Shown here one piece after another: positions 12,525 to 23,517 of a DNA stretch of 30,000 bases (the first letter of the stretch is position 1; every line of letters starts with the position of its first letter). The notes beneath the pieces are model-generated. The model was given only the letters and a program-made list of their open reading frames with translations, ran no database searches and had not been told where the DNA came from. This DNA is from Neocallimastix lanati (nom. inval.) (Eukaryota > Neocallimastigomycota > Neocallimastigomycetes > Neocallimastigales > Neocallimastigaceae), in contig JACVTC010000019.1 of NCBI GenBank assembly GCA_016946835.1, positions 1,357,501 through 1,387,500 on the forward strand, given 5' to 3'. Position numbers and translations under genes: made by a program.

Positions 12525-13220
12525 CGTTTATACTATTGATTTTTTTTTTTCGTTTATACTATTGACATTTGCTTCATTTATAATGATATTTAAAGACTTT
12601 AATAAATTATCCTTTTCAAAAAAAAAAATAAATAAAAAAAAAAACATGTCATTTTATTGAATTTCTCTATTAGTTCATTAAAAATGTTAAAATTATAAAT
12701 AGATAAGGAGTTGATATCAATTTTTTATAATTCATGGATGGAGAATTATAATTTTGTTTCTTCATCTAATGGGAGTTTTTATTTAATTTTTCACTTTCAT
12801 GTCTACTTTTATTAAATAAATTATTAAATTCATTTTATATACTGCATATAATTGTTGCCAATAATTGTTAAATTACTCATTTCAGTTTAAGTGAATTGAG
12901 TAAAACTCGTCCTGTTTGATAGAAAGGATTTTTTTAGTCTTTCGATCATTTGAATGATTCATCAAAACTATTTATAACTATCGTTTTGAACAGCGTTATC
13001 AGATTTGATCAGTACCCTTAACAAATCTAGTGCTTTGATATTTTTATCAATATATTAATATATATATATCGTAATCAAGGGCCATTAAATGTCTTCTCAT
13101 AGGATCATACCAAGATAACAAATTTTCTTTACTAAGTTTGAAATTTTTAATTTCAAATATAGGAGTTGATGAATTTGAACTCTCTTTGACAGATCTGATC
13201 TAGTTTTTTCTTCTACTCAT
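12384..13220 (-). pseudogene. Copia Gag remnant with mutated zinc knuckle
   Basis: A start codon at 13220-13218 opens a frame that hits TAG at codon 7, then continues for about 35 codons with IKNFKLSKENLLSWYDPMRR, similar to the Gag N-terminus of copia elements (SxENxxxWxxxMRxxL). A TA insertion near 13055-13070 and several frameshifts follow. Near 12400-12461 the frame reads YYCHIYKINGHSSDHC, a CCHC knuckle (Cx2Cx4Hx4C) whose second cysteine has become Tyr. T-runs of 40 bp (12243-12282) and about 25 bp (near 12498-12524) interrupt the region. Clearly non-functional. Confidence 0.8.
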
Positions 13221-14442
13221 TATATAAGACATTAGTTTTTAATATAAAAAAATTAAACAAAAATCATTTAATATCAATTGAAAAAAAAAGAATATTGTGG
13301 CATGTTTATAATATTATTATTATATTTCAAAAAAAAAAAAAAACTACTTCTGTTATTTATTTATTTATTATTATTATTATTATTTTTTGGAATAGTTTTT
13401 TTTTATTTAATAATATTAATTATTAAGTAAAACATGATTTTAATACAATTTTTGCAAAAAAAGATAACGGATACTAATATTTTGTCATAGTAGGTTATGT
13501 ATTGTTATTCTTTTATTTTTTTTTGTATATTTTAAGAAAAGAGAAAATTATTCAGTATTAAAATAGGAATAATGTCACCAATTTAAATTAGATATTTCTT
13601 AAATATTTTAAATTTTATTTATTATATATTGTTATAATAGTAATAAGTAATTTTAGAATTTAAAGCATAATTTTATAATTAATGATTAATAATTAATAAT
13701 TAATAATAATTGTAAATAATAATAATAATTGTAAATAATAATAATAATTGTAAATAAGTAATAGTAATAATAATAATATAATAAAAATTAATTTAAAAAA
13801 ATTAAAAAAGATAAAAGAAATAATAATTATCCATGATTAATATATTTTATAAAATTTGTATATTTTAATATAATATGGAATAATATACAAGCTACATAAA
13901 TTTTTAATATCGAAAATAAAAATAAAATTTCAAATTATTAAATTAAATAAAGAAATAAAGTAATATATAAATAAAAAAAAAATAAAAAATAAAAAAATAA
14001 AATAAAAAAAAAAATATTAAACTTTATGTATAAAAAAGAATATAAAATCATTATCATCTATTGTTAATATAATTTATTTTTAAACATTTCATATATTTTA
14101 AATTAGCATGAATTATAAAAATATAAATTATAGTAAAATTTTTGAAAGCCATAATAATTTTAAAGATTATTTATATAAATCATATTATTGACTACTAAAT
14201 AGTTTATATTTAATTATATCTTATTTTTTATATTATTAATTATATAACTATATGACAAAAAAAAAAAATAAAAATAATGAGAATATGTATTTATTTATTT
14301 ATATATTTATTTTTTTTTTTTTTTGTACATTTTAACACATTTTTTTTAATCATCATTATTATTAGATATATGTGTGATTTTTTTTTTTTTTTTTTATTAA
14401 GAAAAATTAAGGAAATTTAAAAAATTTATATATACATATATT
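13221..14442. other. Non-coding AT-rich DNA upstream of the copia remnant
   Basis: This is where a 5' LTR would lie; none can be recognised and no partner copy is seen on the other side. A small tandem repeat, unit about 18-20 bp with core AATTGTAAAT, occurs three times at about 13701-13757. No gene. Confidence 0.6.
13701..13757. repeat. Short tandem repeat, ~20-bp unit with ATTGTAAATAAT core
   Basis: Three near-identical copies of an AATAATAATAATTGTAAAT unit in tandem. Confidence 0.7.
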
Positions 14443-14494
14443 TAGTCCATATTTACTTAATAAAATATATATTTTATTAAGTCAATATGGACTA
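14443..14494. repeat. 52-bp near-perfect palindrome
   Basis: The two 26-base halves (14443-14468 and 14469-14494) are reverse complements with a single mismatch and no spacer. They start TAGTCCATATT and end AATATGGACTA, with TTAATAAAATATATATTTTA at the centre. The outer GTCCAT/ATGGAC blocks are unusual here because they contain G and C. It could be the fused ends of a small transposon, a hairpin-forming site or a transcript hairpin. No gene adjoins it. Confidence 0.85.
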
Positions 14495-15686
14495 TCCATT
14501 TAATGAGATATTATTTAATATATAATTATTCTATAATTGTATATAAATTATTATTTGAAAAATAAATTTCTATTAAAATATTATCATTTAGATATTAATT
14601 TTTAATTTCAAGAAAAGTATAATTTATAATAATATATAATATTAATTATAATATTAATTATACATTAAATAAATTAAGATACCATTTAGAAATATGTATA
14701 TATATCCTATAATAAACCTAAAAAATGATGAATTGAAGTATTTACTAATGCTATAATTCTTATAATTCTTGTTATATATATATATTTTATATTATTATTT
14801 ATTATTATGTCAATTGTATTAATGTATTTTATGATGTATTAAAATGTATTTAATAATGAATTACATAATTTTTATATTAATTAACCTATATATTATGCAT
14901 TACAATTTAATTCATTATATTTCACCTGTCTAAGTATATTATTATTTATTTAATTATATAATTATATATTATTTAATTATTTATTAGTTCTATTTTATTA
15001 TTATTTACAAAATTATTATTTATAATATTAACAAATTATTAATTATTAATTATTAATTATTATTTATAATTTAATATTTATTATTTAATTAAAATTTAAT
15101 AATTATTATTTATTATTGATAGATAAAATATTAAATAGACATAAGCCATTAATTTTATTATTTCTCATACAACTTCAATATAATTAAATTTATTTATAAT
15201 TATTCAATATTATATATTAATCTTAAGTAATCATATTTACATTCATATTTATTTATATATTGCATTTAATTGATAATATGAAAATTTAATATAAATAATA
15301 AAAAACGATAAAAAAATAAATAAAAAATTGATTTTTTTGTTCAATAATATTTATATTAAAATTATTATTATTAATTAGAATTTATTTTTTTTTTAAAAAA
15401 TGTTAATGGAAAATAAAATAATATATTTATAATTTTAATAATATATTTATAATATATTTAAATATTTGAAAAATAGATTAAATATTTTATACTACGCTAT
15501 TAAATATTAAATATATGAATATTTTTTTCTTTTTAATAGTTTGTGTGCATATTTTTGAAAAAAAAAAAAAAATATATATATATATAAAGATTTTAAGAAT
15601 TTATTGGTTGAATGTTCTTTAATTATTAAAATAAATTACAGAATTAAAATTTTTTATTTCATTTATTATAAAATAAGGTTATTCAT

Positions 15687-15734
<48 letters not shown>

Positions 15735-16187
15735 ATTTATATTTTTTTAGAAAAGAAATGATTATTGTATTTTTCCTTTTTTTTTTCTATAGATTAAAAA
15801 AAAAGGGTTTTCTTTGTTATATTGAATAAGAGATAAAAAAAAAACCTTTTTTGGAAGAGCATATATATGCATTTTTTTTTTTTTTTACAGAATTATTTTG
15901 TTTTTACATTTAATTATATAATAAAATCATTATATAAAAATATTAATAAAGGTATACATATATATTTAATTATATATGTCAATATCACAATATCAATTAT
16001 TATAAAATATTCTTTAAGAAATAACAAATATTTTGTCTTAAAATAAATAAATTTTTAGTATCAAAACCGTTTTTATTTTTAATTTTTTTAATTTTATAGA
16101 TTGTAGGTAATATTTAAAAAATATTAAAATTAAAAAAAACATATATATATATATAAAGAAACTAAGAAATAAATATATTTTTTAAGG
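14495..16187. other. Non-coding AT-rich intergenic DNA
   Basis: Near-pure A/T with ATTA/TTATTA motifs and a T43 tract at 15689-15731. A weak stem pairs AAAAAAGGGTTTT (near 15800) with AAAACCTTTTTT (near 15841). No gene or RNA supported. Confidence 0.65.
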
Positions 16188-17000
16188 TTGTCATTTATAT
16201 GTCATATTATTGGTGTTGTTACAGTTTTATTTTTATTTTATTTTATTTTATTTTTATTTTTATTTTATTTTATTTTTATTTTATTTTTATTTTATTTTTA
16301 TTTTATTTTTACTTTTAACTTTGTATTAAAGGACAAATTAATTAATTTATTGAATTATGAACAGAGTTTATCACGTTTAATATGAATTAATTAAACTTAT
16401 AAAAGGAAGAGACAAAAAAAAAGAAAATTAAATAGAATAAAACTAAAATTATATATTTATTATAAAATAATATTATATATTTAAATTTAGGAGATAAAGA
16501 TTCTATTTTATTACTTAATTTTATAATGTTAATTAAATATATCTATTTTGCAATATTTATAATTACTTTTTATTATTAATTTTAATCTTTTTAAATCTTT
16601 TTGTATATCTTTTTTTTTATAGGAAAAAATATTATTATTAAAAAAAAAAAAAAAAAGAATTATAGTTGTAAAAAGAAGAGAGGTTGAACTGGGAAAGAGA
16701 GTAATTATTAAATTAATTAAAAAAAATCAATATATTTTATCTATTTTTTATTATTATTATTATTATTATTTAATTAATAAATCGTTCTTATAATAGTTTT
16801 TATAATTAATTAATTATTGTTATTATTACTAATTTTTTTTTTTCATAGTATATTATACTAAATTAAGATAAATCTTTATTTTATTTTAAGATATTGGCAA
16901 TAGTAATCATAAAGTTTGACACATCTTCCAATAGCATATTACAACAGCATGTTATTTAGAACAATTACTTGGTTCTGGAGTTTTAGTAGTAATATATTAT
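16188..17000 (+). other. Faint coding-like island, unassigned
   Basis: Short segments here have less extreme composition and resemble scattered exons or a decayed gene. Examples are an LKDKLINLLNYEQSLSRLI stretch ending at a stop near 16385, a KRREVELGKRV stretch near 16670-16705, and a segment at about 16890-16990 rich in Ser, Gln and His codons. They are separated by TTTTA repeats (16223-16312), A-runs and ATT repeats. No start, splice chain or family match could be established, so this may be a gene relic, a non-coding transcript or chance. Confidence 0.2.
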
Positions 17001-18977
17001 TTTATTTTTATTTTATTCAATTTGCTCTTTATATTTAAATTTCTACTATTTTTTTATTTTATTTTATTATAATATTTAATTATATAAATTAAAAAAAAAA
17101 ATTATGTTTTGAAAGTAATAATTGAATATTTCGGTGAATATTATTGTATTATATGATTTAATAATTTAATAGATTTAATATATATTGTGGAATATATTAA
17201 AAGTATTTGTATTACCTAATAAATTGTTACATGAATAATCAAAAAAAAAAAAAAAAACTACTAGTTTCAAAAAAATAAAAAATAATTTTTTTTTTAATGT
17301 AAATTATAATTTCAAATGTAGTAAATTTTAATACAAATTAAATGTAGTATAATATATAAAAATAATAAATTTAATATTTAATATTAATATATTTCAATTG
17401 ATTTAGTAAATGATCCAAAGATCTTCTATAAAAAAAAAAAAATTTATTTATTTATTTATTTAATTATATTAATTAATTAATTATATTAAATATAAACTTT
17501 ATAACTAATAATTTCTTAATTGAATATAATAAACTTTGTGTAATTGTATTTTTAATAAATATGAGTTATTCAATTATTTATTATTTATTTTATTATTTAT
17601 TATTTATTATTCAATTATTTATTATTTATTATTCAATTATTATTTATTATTTAATTATTTTTTAATTTGGAAAATGAAAAAAAAAAAAAAAAAAAAAAAT
17701 AAATAAATAATATAATAGGATTAAATCTTGAATTTAATCTGTATCATTTTGATTTAAAAATTTTCTATCACCAAAAAAAAAAAAATACTGAAGAATTCAA
17801 AATTCGAGAAGATACGAGTCTGAATATATATCTATTATATTTATTATTAAGTGTAATTTAATATGTGTGAGACATCGTTGTAAAAATTTCTATATAGATA
17901 TTTTTAATGCTTTAAAAAAAATAATTATGAAAAGGAAAAGAAAATAATATAAATAATATAAATAATAAAATGATTTAAAAAAGTTACATACATATTTTTT
18001 TTTTTTTTTCAATTTATTTTATTAAAAAAAATATTATATTAATAAAAAATAAATATGCAGAAGAATAAAAAATATATATATTGTATATATTATTAATAAT
18101 AAATAATAAATAATAAATATGAATTAAAAAAATAAAGATTTTGTATATATATATTATTCATTTATTAATCTTTTATTATAATTAATACATATAGATACTA
18201 TTTAATATAATTTATATTAAAATGTATATACTTACATATATTACTATTAAAAAATACATAAATATTCCAATACGCAAATACACAAATAAATAAATAAACA
18301 ATGAAGATTATAATGTTCTTTTTTTTTTTTTTTTGTTTTTTTATTTTATTTAAACTAGATTATAAAATATAATCGTTCTTTTTCTTTTATTCTTATATAA
18401 TTATATAACAATTCAATTTCTTTTCTTTAAATAATAAAAAAAAAAAAAAAAAAAAAGGAAAAAGATAATTTAATTAAACTTTTTTCTAAAAGAAATCTAG
18501 ATATATACTTAATTATTAAATCTATATAGTATAAAAATATATATTTATTTATTTATAATTTTTTTTTTTTTTAATATTTATAATCAATATTTATTTTTAT
18601 TATCAAACAACTTATTTTCCTTTATATTTAATTTTATTTATTAAATATATTTAATTAAATTAATAATATTATATATGCAATTTTTATATATCTAAACAAT
18701 AATTAATTAGTTAATAAAAATAATTTTATTAAATAATAATATATAATATTTTGTATATATATTCTTTTGTTTCTTTATTTTATCGAGAAAATAAAAATAT
18801 ATATAAACTAACTACTTAGAACTTTATATTATTAATATCAATACTTTATAGAAATTAATTTTTTTTTATTTTTTCCAGTGTCAAGGGAATTTAAATAAAT
18901 TTAAAAATTTAATAATTAATTATCAAAAAGCAAAAACAAAACAAACAAACAAACAAACAAACAAACAAACAAACAAA

Positions 18978-19019
<42 letters not shown>

Positions 19020-19881
19020 AAATTAAATAAAATAAAAATAAAAAAATAAAAAATAAAAAAAATAGAAAAAAGAAACTATTTATATGTTATAAAAAATATA
19101 TATTTTTTTTCTATTAAATAATAAATATAAATATCTATCAATATAAATAGATTTGAATTTTATAAAAATAAATTATTTAGTAAATAATATTATATTAGTA
19201 ATTTGTGGTGATTTTTTTATTTCAATAAATTATATAATTAATTTTATTATTTTTTTAAAAAATCTTTTTGAATTTTTTAAAAAACAAAAAATAAAAAAAT
19301 AAAAGCTAAAACAAATTTAAAACATAGAATAAAAAATTAAATAAATCAGTAGAAATATTTAGGGTTAAGGTTAATTATATTTCAAAATTCTTGTACTAAA
19401 GTAAATATATAAATATATATTTAAAAGCAACAAACCTTCTAAATATTTGTATATTTCATTTTCTATATTATTTTTTTAAAAAAATATTAACTAATACATA
19501 ATTTAATATATATATATTTTAAATAAAAAGAGACTATTTATGTACTATATCAAAATTGAATATTTATAATTGTCAAATATCATATTTATTTATTTACAAA
19601 AAAAGGTAAAAATTAAATATTTATTTGAAATTTATTAAGTAATTAATGTTGTATGACTAATATAAATTAATAGCAAAAATTAGTAAAGTTAAATTAATAT
19701 TAAAAAGTTAAAAATATATTATCTACATATATAAATAATAAATATATATTTATATTAATAATAAATCTACTTGTTTTACTAATTTTATATATCTTAATAA
19801 TATACTTTAAAAAAAAAAAAAAAGGATTAATTATTCATAAAATAAAATATAGTAAAATAAAATAAAATATAATAAAATAAA
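17001..19881. other. Non-coding AT-rich DNA, including the upstream region of the RRM-PUF gene
   Basis: Homopolymers and ATT repeats, then a sense-strand A-rich leader close to the gene. A CAAA tetranucleotide tract (about 18940-18978) passes directly into an A39 tract (18979-19017). Promoter elements could not be located. No other gene supported. Confidence 0.65.
18940..19017 (+). repeat. (CAAA)n tract fused to A39 homopolymer
   Basis: About nine CAAA units followed by 39 A residues, about 0.87 kb upstream of the RRM-PUF start codon. It may lie in the promoter or leader of that gene. Confidence 0.85.
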
Positions 19882-22800
19882 ATGAATAATCAAACTTTTC
19901 AAGAAACATTTGATCAAGGATCGTTTTATTCAAATATTTTAGGTTCTGAAAACTATTTATCTCACTTGAAAGGTGAATCCAATGTTAAAGGAACTCATAC
20001 TAGAAGTCAAAGTCTTTTCTCTGCTTTTGATCAAAGCAATGCCATTAATAATGCCATCCCATTTACTTCTTCATCATTAATTAATGATAATTTAAGTATG
20101 AATCAACAAATAAAAGGTAATAATATTTTAGGTGTTAATTCATCATTGTTATCTGATCAAGATAATGATTACTCAAATATTGGAGGAGTTGAATCGAGTT
20201 TAACAAGAGAAAGACCAATTGGCGCAGGTCATCGCTATAACTCTCATTCTATGAACTTTTTACCTTTATTAAATCAATCTTCTATGATGAATTCGAATAC
20301 TAGCACTTCTTGGGGAAATTCAGCATTACAGTCTAATCAAATGATGGTTTCTAAAGGAAATCAAAATCCAAATTCAATGAACCCTTTATTATCTATGAAT
20401 AGAATGGATATTAATGATAACGGTGATGTTGCTGCTGATCTTTTAAATACTGTTGCTGCTGATCGTTTGGTAACTTCTCAAACAACGGCATCTCATTTAT
20501 CAGGTATGGAAAATAATAACGAAAGTGTTTCTGGTTCATTAGCTACTACATTGGGAATGAATAAAAGCTTAAATGTCTATAATCAAGACAGTTTATTAAA
20601 TTCCAATGATTTATTTAAAAGTTATACTATTGCTGGAAACAAGAACTTAACTTCACCCTTAGTAGATGGTTCCCATGCATTTGTTGAAGAAAGACCATCC
20701 TCAGTACTTTCTAATAGATCAAATTCACCTTCTAATAATATTGTTCCATCTCCGTTCCTTAATACTTTAGTTAATTCTAATCAAAGTGGTGCTATTGAAA
20801 ATGAACTTTTAAAAACTTCAAGTCTTATTCCAGTTAATATGCTCAATAGTACTACTCAGGCAAATAAATCATTATTCCAACGTTCACCACTTTTTACTCA
20901 CAAACCAAAATCTTCTTCTATTCACTATTTGGATTTATCACCAAAAACTGAAGTCTTCAGTCCGAATCACCGTCGTGGGGCTTCCTTAAATATAATTACA
21001 AAGAAATTAGATAAAGGTTTACTTAATGCGGGCGGCGTTGCTTTAGATAAGAATGAAAAGGAAGACGATGAAGATTCAAAGCTTAGTTTAACTTTAAATA
21101 CTAGTTCTTCTAGTTTCTCTAATGAAGTTATATTATCTCCTGAAATAGATAATCTTCCGGAGATTCAACAATTAGAAAATGATGAAGAAACTTTAGTTGA
21201 AAGTCCAACCACTCTCTTTGTCGAATATTTGGATCATTCTTTATCATTAAAAGAGTTAAAGCCTTATTTTTCTAAATTTGGTGAAATTGAATCCATGAAA
21301 ATTGATAATGATAAAGATGTAGCTTATGTTAAATATAAGAATTCAAAAGATGCCTCCAAAGCTAAAAATGAAATGAATGGTAAAATGATTAAAACTAGTG
21401 AAATTCAAATTTCATTCCATACCATGGATATAAGTGAAGAAACTACCAGTGATAATACTCCAACAAAATCTTTATGGATTGGCAATATCCCTGCTACCTT
21501 AAGTCCATCTGAATTGGAAAAGAAGTTTGCTAAATTTGGTTCAATTGAATCTGCTAGATTACTTTCCCATAAGACTTGTGGATTTATTAATTTTGAAAAG
21601 TTAGACGATGCTATTCAAGCAAAGGAGAAAATGAATGGTTTAGAAATTAATGGTATTGCTATTAAGGTAAGCTATGCTAAGGTTCCACCGAAAAGTGAAT
21701 CTCATGATTCTGAATCAACAAAATCACCCACTTCACCAACATCCTCTGAAAAGACTAAAGAAAAGAAATCTAAGAAGGAATTACCTCATTTAACTATTCC
21801 CATCACAACTGAATATCTTAAGTCATTTGATAATGAAAATGATGGTGAATATTTTGATACAATTCCAACTCTTTCTGATCACTTAACTAAGCGTCAAGTA
21901 GATCAAAATAAATTAAAAGAAATGAGAAAGAAGTTAGAAGGTCATACTACTGCTAAAGAAATTGAATCCTACTTTAATACAATTATGTTAGATGTTGTTG
22001 GTCTTTGTACTGATTATATTGGTAATGTCATTGTTCAAAAAGTCTTAGATCGTACGTCAGATGAAAATCGTTTAAAGTTAATTGAAAAACTTTCTCCAAA
22101 TTTAGCTACTGTTGGTATTCATAAGAATGGTACTTGGGTTGTTCAAAAAATTATTGATGAGGCTAAGGGACCTGTTCAAATTCAATATATTGTTAATGGT
22201 TTAAAGAAATATACTCCACCATTATTACTTGATCAATTTGGTAATTATGTTATTCAATGCTGTCTTCGTCTCGGTACTCAAAATAATCAATTTATTTTTG
22301 ATGCTATTGTTGCAAGATGTAAAGATATTGGACCCGGTCGTTTTGGTGCTAGAGCAATTAGAGCCTGTTTAGAATCTCAACATACTACAAAGAGACAACA
22401 AAAGCAAGTAGCTATGGCTATCGTACGTTGTGCTACTGATCTTTGTGTTAATCCTAATGGTGCTCTTCTTATCACTTGGCTTTTAGATACCTCTTCATTA
22501 CCAGGTAGATTTAGAGTTATTGCTCCAAAATTGGTTCCAAATATTGCTAATTTCTGTTGTAATAAGTTGGCTTCTTCCACTATTTTAAAATTAGTTAATC
22601 AACGTGTTGAAATGGATGCAAGAAGTACTATTATTAAAAGTATTTTCTATCAAAGTGATTCCATCTTACGAGAAATTTTAAGTAATCCAGCTTATGGTGT
22701 TAGTGTCATTCAAAAAATTTTATCTAGTGCTTGTATTAATAATGAAGAAAAAATTCAATTGGCTGATAGAGTTCGTACTGCCTTATCTCAATTAACAGAT

Positions 22801-23517
22801 ATTAAGCCTAATCAAGTTGGCTATAAGAGACTCTTTGAAGAATTAGGTATTATTCCAACTACAAAGAATAATTTAAATCCTTCCTTATTCTATAATAATA
22901 CTCCAATTGATATTGTTTCACCGTTAACCCCAACTACTCCAATGAGTAGTTTCTTTAGTAACTTTATTAATGATCCAAGTCAAACTCAAACTCCAACCTC
23001 AAATAATCCAATGATTCCAAATATGTATATGAATGATCAACAACAGCAACAACAGCAACAACAAATTTTGAATAATTCTTTTACTTCGGATAGTTTTAAT
23101 ATATTACAACAACAACAACAACAACAAATCCAACAACAACGTACATTAGATACATTTAATTTCCCAAATTCTTACTTCTCTCTTTTAAATAATTCCCCTT
23201 CATTGAAATTTGGTCAATCTCAAGGATTTAATTCAAATAATATATTTAATAATCCATTATTATCAAATGAAGGTTCATTATCTCAATTTAATAGTAATGT
23301 ATTTCAAAATAATATATTCCCACAAAAACAACAAATAAATCCATATTCATTATTAATGAATGGGGGATCATCATCATTAAATAATTATTATAGTAATACT
23401 AATACTAATAATAATAATAGTTTTGGAAATCAAAATTCTAGTCCAAATTTAAATCAAAATGTTATGAAAACGATAAATAAGGATTCTCCTTCTTTATCAT
23501 CATCTGTAGGTATTTAA
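19882..23517 (+). CDS. RNA-binding protein with two RRMs and a Pumilio/PUF domain (Puf1/Puf2-like)
   Basis: Single uninterrupted frame of 1211 residues; an upstream in-frame TAA and the A-rich leader support the ATG at 19882. Residues 1-440 are Ser/Asn-rich and probably disordered. RRM1 spans about 444-513 and RRM2 about 529-600, with an RNP1-like KTCGFINF at 564-571 and LWIGNI as RNP2. A Lys/Ser-rich linker leads to a Pumilio domain of about 640-995, whose recognition helices include GNVIVQ (714-719), GTWVVQ (750-755), GNYVIQ (787-792), GARAIR (822-827), GALLIT (860-865), ASSTIL (897-902) and GVSVIQ (939-944). The tail has two polyGln runs and Asn-rich sequence. Combined RRM and PUF domains match fungal Puf1/Jsn1 and Puf2, which bind mRNA 3' UTRs and lower stability or translation, often of mRNAs for membrane proteins. 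Repeats with non-canonical helices suggest altered base reading. No introns, unlike the other two genes. Confidence 0.95.
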   Translation: MNNQTFQETFDQGSFYSNILGSENYLSHLKGESNVKGTHTRSQSLFSAFDQSNAINNAIPFTSSSLINDNLSMNQQIKGNNILGVNSSLLSDQDNDYSNIGGVESSLTRERPIGAGHRYNSHSMNFLPLLNQSSMMNSNTSTSWGNSALQSNQMMVSKGNQNPNSMNPLLSMNRMDINDNGDVAADLLNTVAADRLVTSQTTASHLSGMENNNESVSGSLATTLGMNKSLNVYNQDSLLNSNDLFKSYTIAGNKNLTSPLVDGSHAFVEERPSSVLSNRSNSPSNNIVPSPFLNTLVNSNQSGAIENELLKTSSLIPVNMLNSTTQANKSLFQRSPLFTHKPKSSSIHYLDLSPKTEVFSPNHRRGASLNIITKKLDKGLLNAGGVALDKNEKEDDEDSKLSLTLNTSSSSFSNEVILSPEIDNLPEIQQLENDEETLVESPTTLFVEYLDHSLSLKELKPYFSKFGEIESMKIDNDKDVAYVKYKNSKDASKAKNEMNGKMIKTSEIQISFHTMDISEETTSDNTPTKSLWIGNIPATLSPSELEKKFAKFGSIESARLLSHKTCGFINFEKLDDAIQAKEKMNGLEINGIAIKVSYAKVPPKSESHDSESTKSPTSPTSSEKTKEKKSKKELPHLTIPITTEYLKSFDNENDGEYFDTIPTLSDHLTKRQVDQNKLKEMRKKLEGHTTAKEIESYFNTIMLDVVGLCTDYIGNVIVQKVLDRTSDENRLKLIEKLSPNLATVGIHKNGTWVVQKIIDEAKGPVQIQYIVNGLKKYTPPLLLDQFGNYVIQCCLRLGTQNNQFIFDAIVARCKDIGPGRFGARAIRACLESQHTTKRQQKQVAMAIVRCATDLCVNPNGALLITWLLDTSSLPGRFRVIAPKLVPNIANFCCNKLASSTILKLVNQRVEMDARSTIIKSIFYQSDSILREILSNPAYGVSVIQKILSSACINNEEKIQLADRVRTALSQLTDIKPNQVGYKRLFEELGIIPTTKNNLNPSLFYNNTPIDIVSPLTPTTPMSSFFSNFINDPSQTQTPTSNNPMIPNMYMNDQQQQQQQQQILNNSFTSDSFNILQQQQQQQIQQQRTLDTFNFPNSYFSLLNNSPSLKFGQSQGFNSNNIFNNPLLSNEGSLSQFNSNVFQNNIFPQKQQINPYSLLMNGGSSSLNNYYSNTNTNNNNSFGNQNSSPNLNQNVMKTINKDSPSLSSSVGI

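Larger units (their letters stand above)
10602..13220 (-). mobile_element. Fossil Ty1/copia-type LTR retrotransposon, minus strand
   Basis: Reading the minus strand from 13220 downward, decayed copia modules occur in the canonical order Gag, CCHC zinc knuckle, aspartic protease, GAG-pre-integrase, integrase, N/S-rich linker and possibly the last part of reverse transcriptase. That integrase lies upstream of reverse transcriptase is diagnostic of copia rather than gypsy. Reading frames are broken by many stops, frameshifts and inserted T and TA runs. Most of reverse transcriptase and RNase H are missing, and I could not see LTRs or a primer-binding site. Base composition is visibly less extreme than in the flanks, as expected for decayed coding sequence. 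Confidence 0.85.

Noticed and set aside
12469-12660. 63-residue plus-strand frame with poly-Phe
   Set aside because: It is antisense to the copia Gag remnant and is built on a T-run.
19357-19372. Telomere-like TTTAGGGTTAAGGTTA
   Set aside because: Only one and a half imperfect units, isolated inside intergenic DNA; chance is sufficient.
19382-19881. UAAU/UGUA-type PUF sites in the RRM-PUF leader suggesting autoregulation
   Set aside because: Such short AT motifs are everywhere in this window, so their presence carries no information.
5311-19881. tRNA, rRNA or CRISPR in the long non-coding stretches
   Set aside because: No cloverleaf-like GC-containing block with conserved tRNA boxes and no regular repeat-spacer array was seen; the left-end satellite has non-unique spacers and is not CRISPR.
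22377-22580. 67-residue minus-strand frame
   Set aside because: Antisense shadow of the Pumilio domain.
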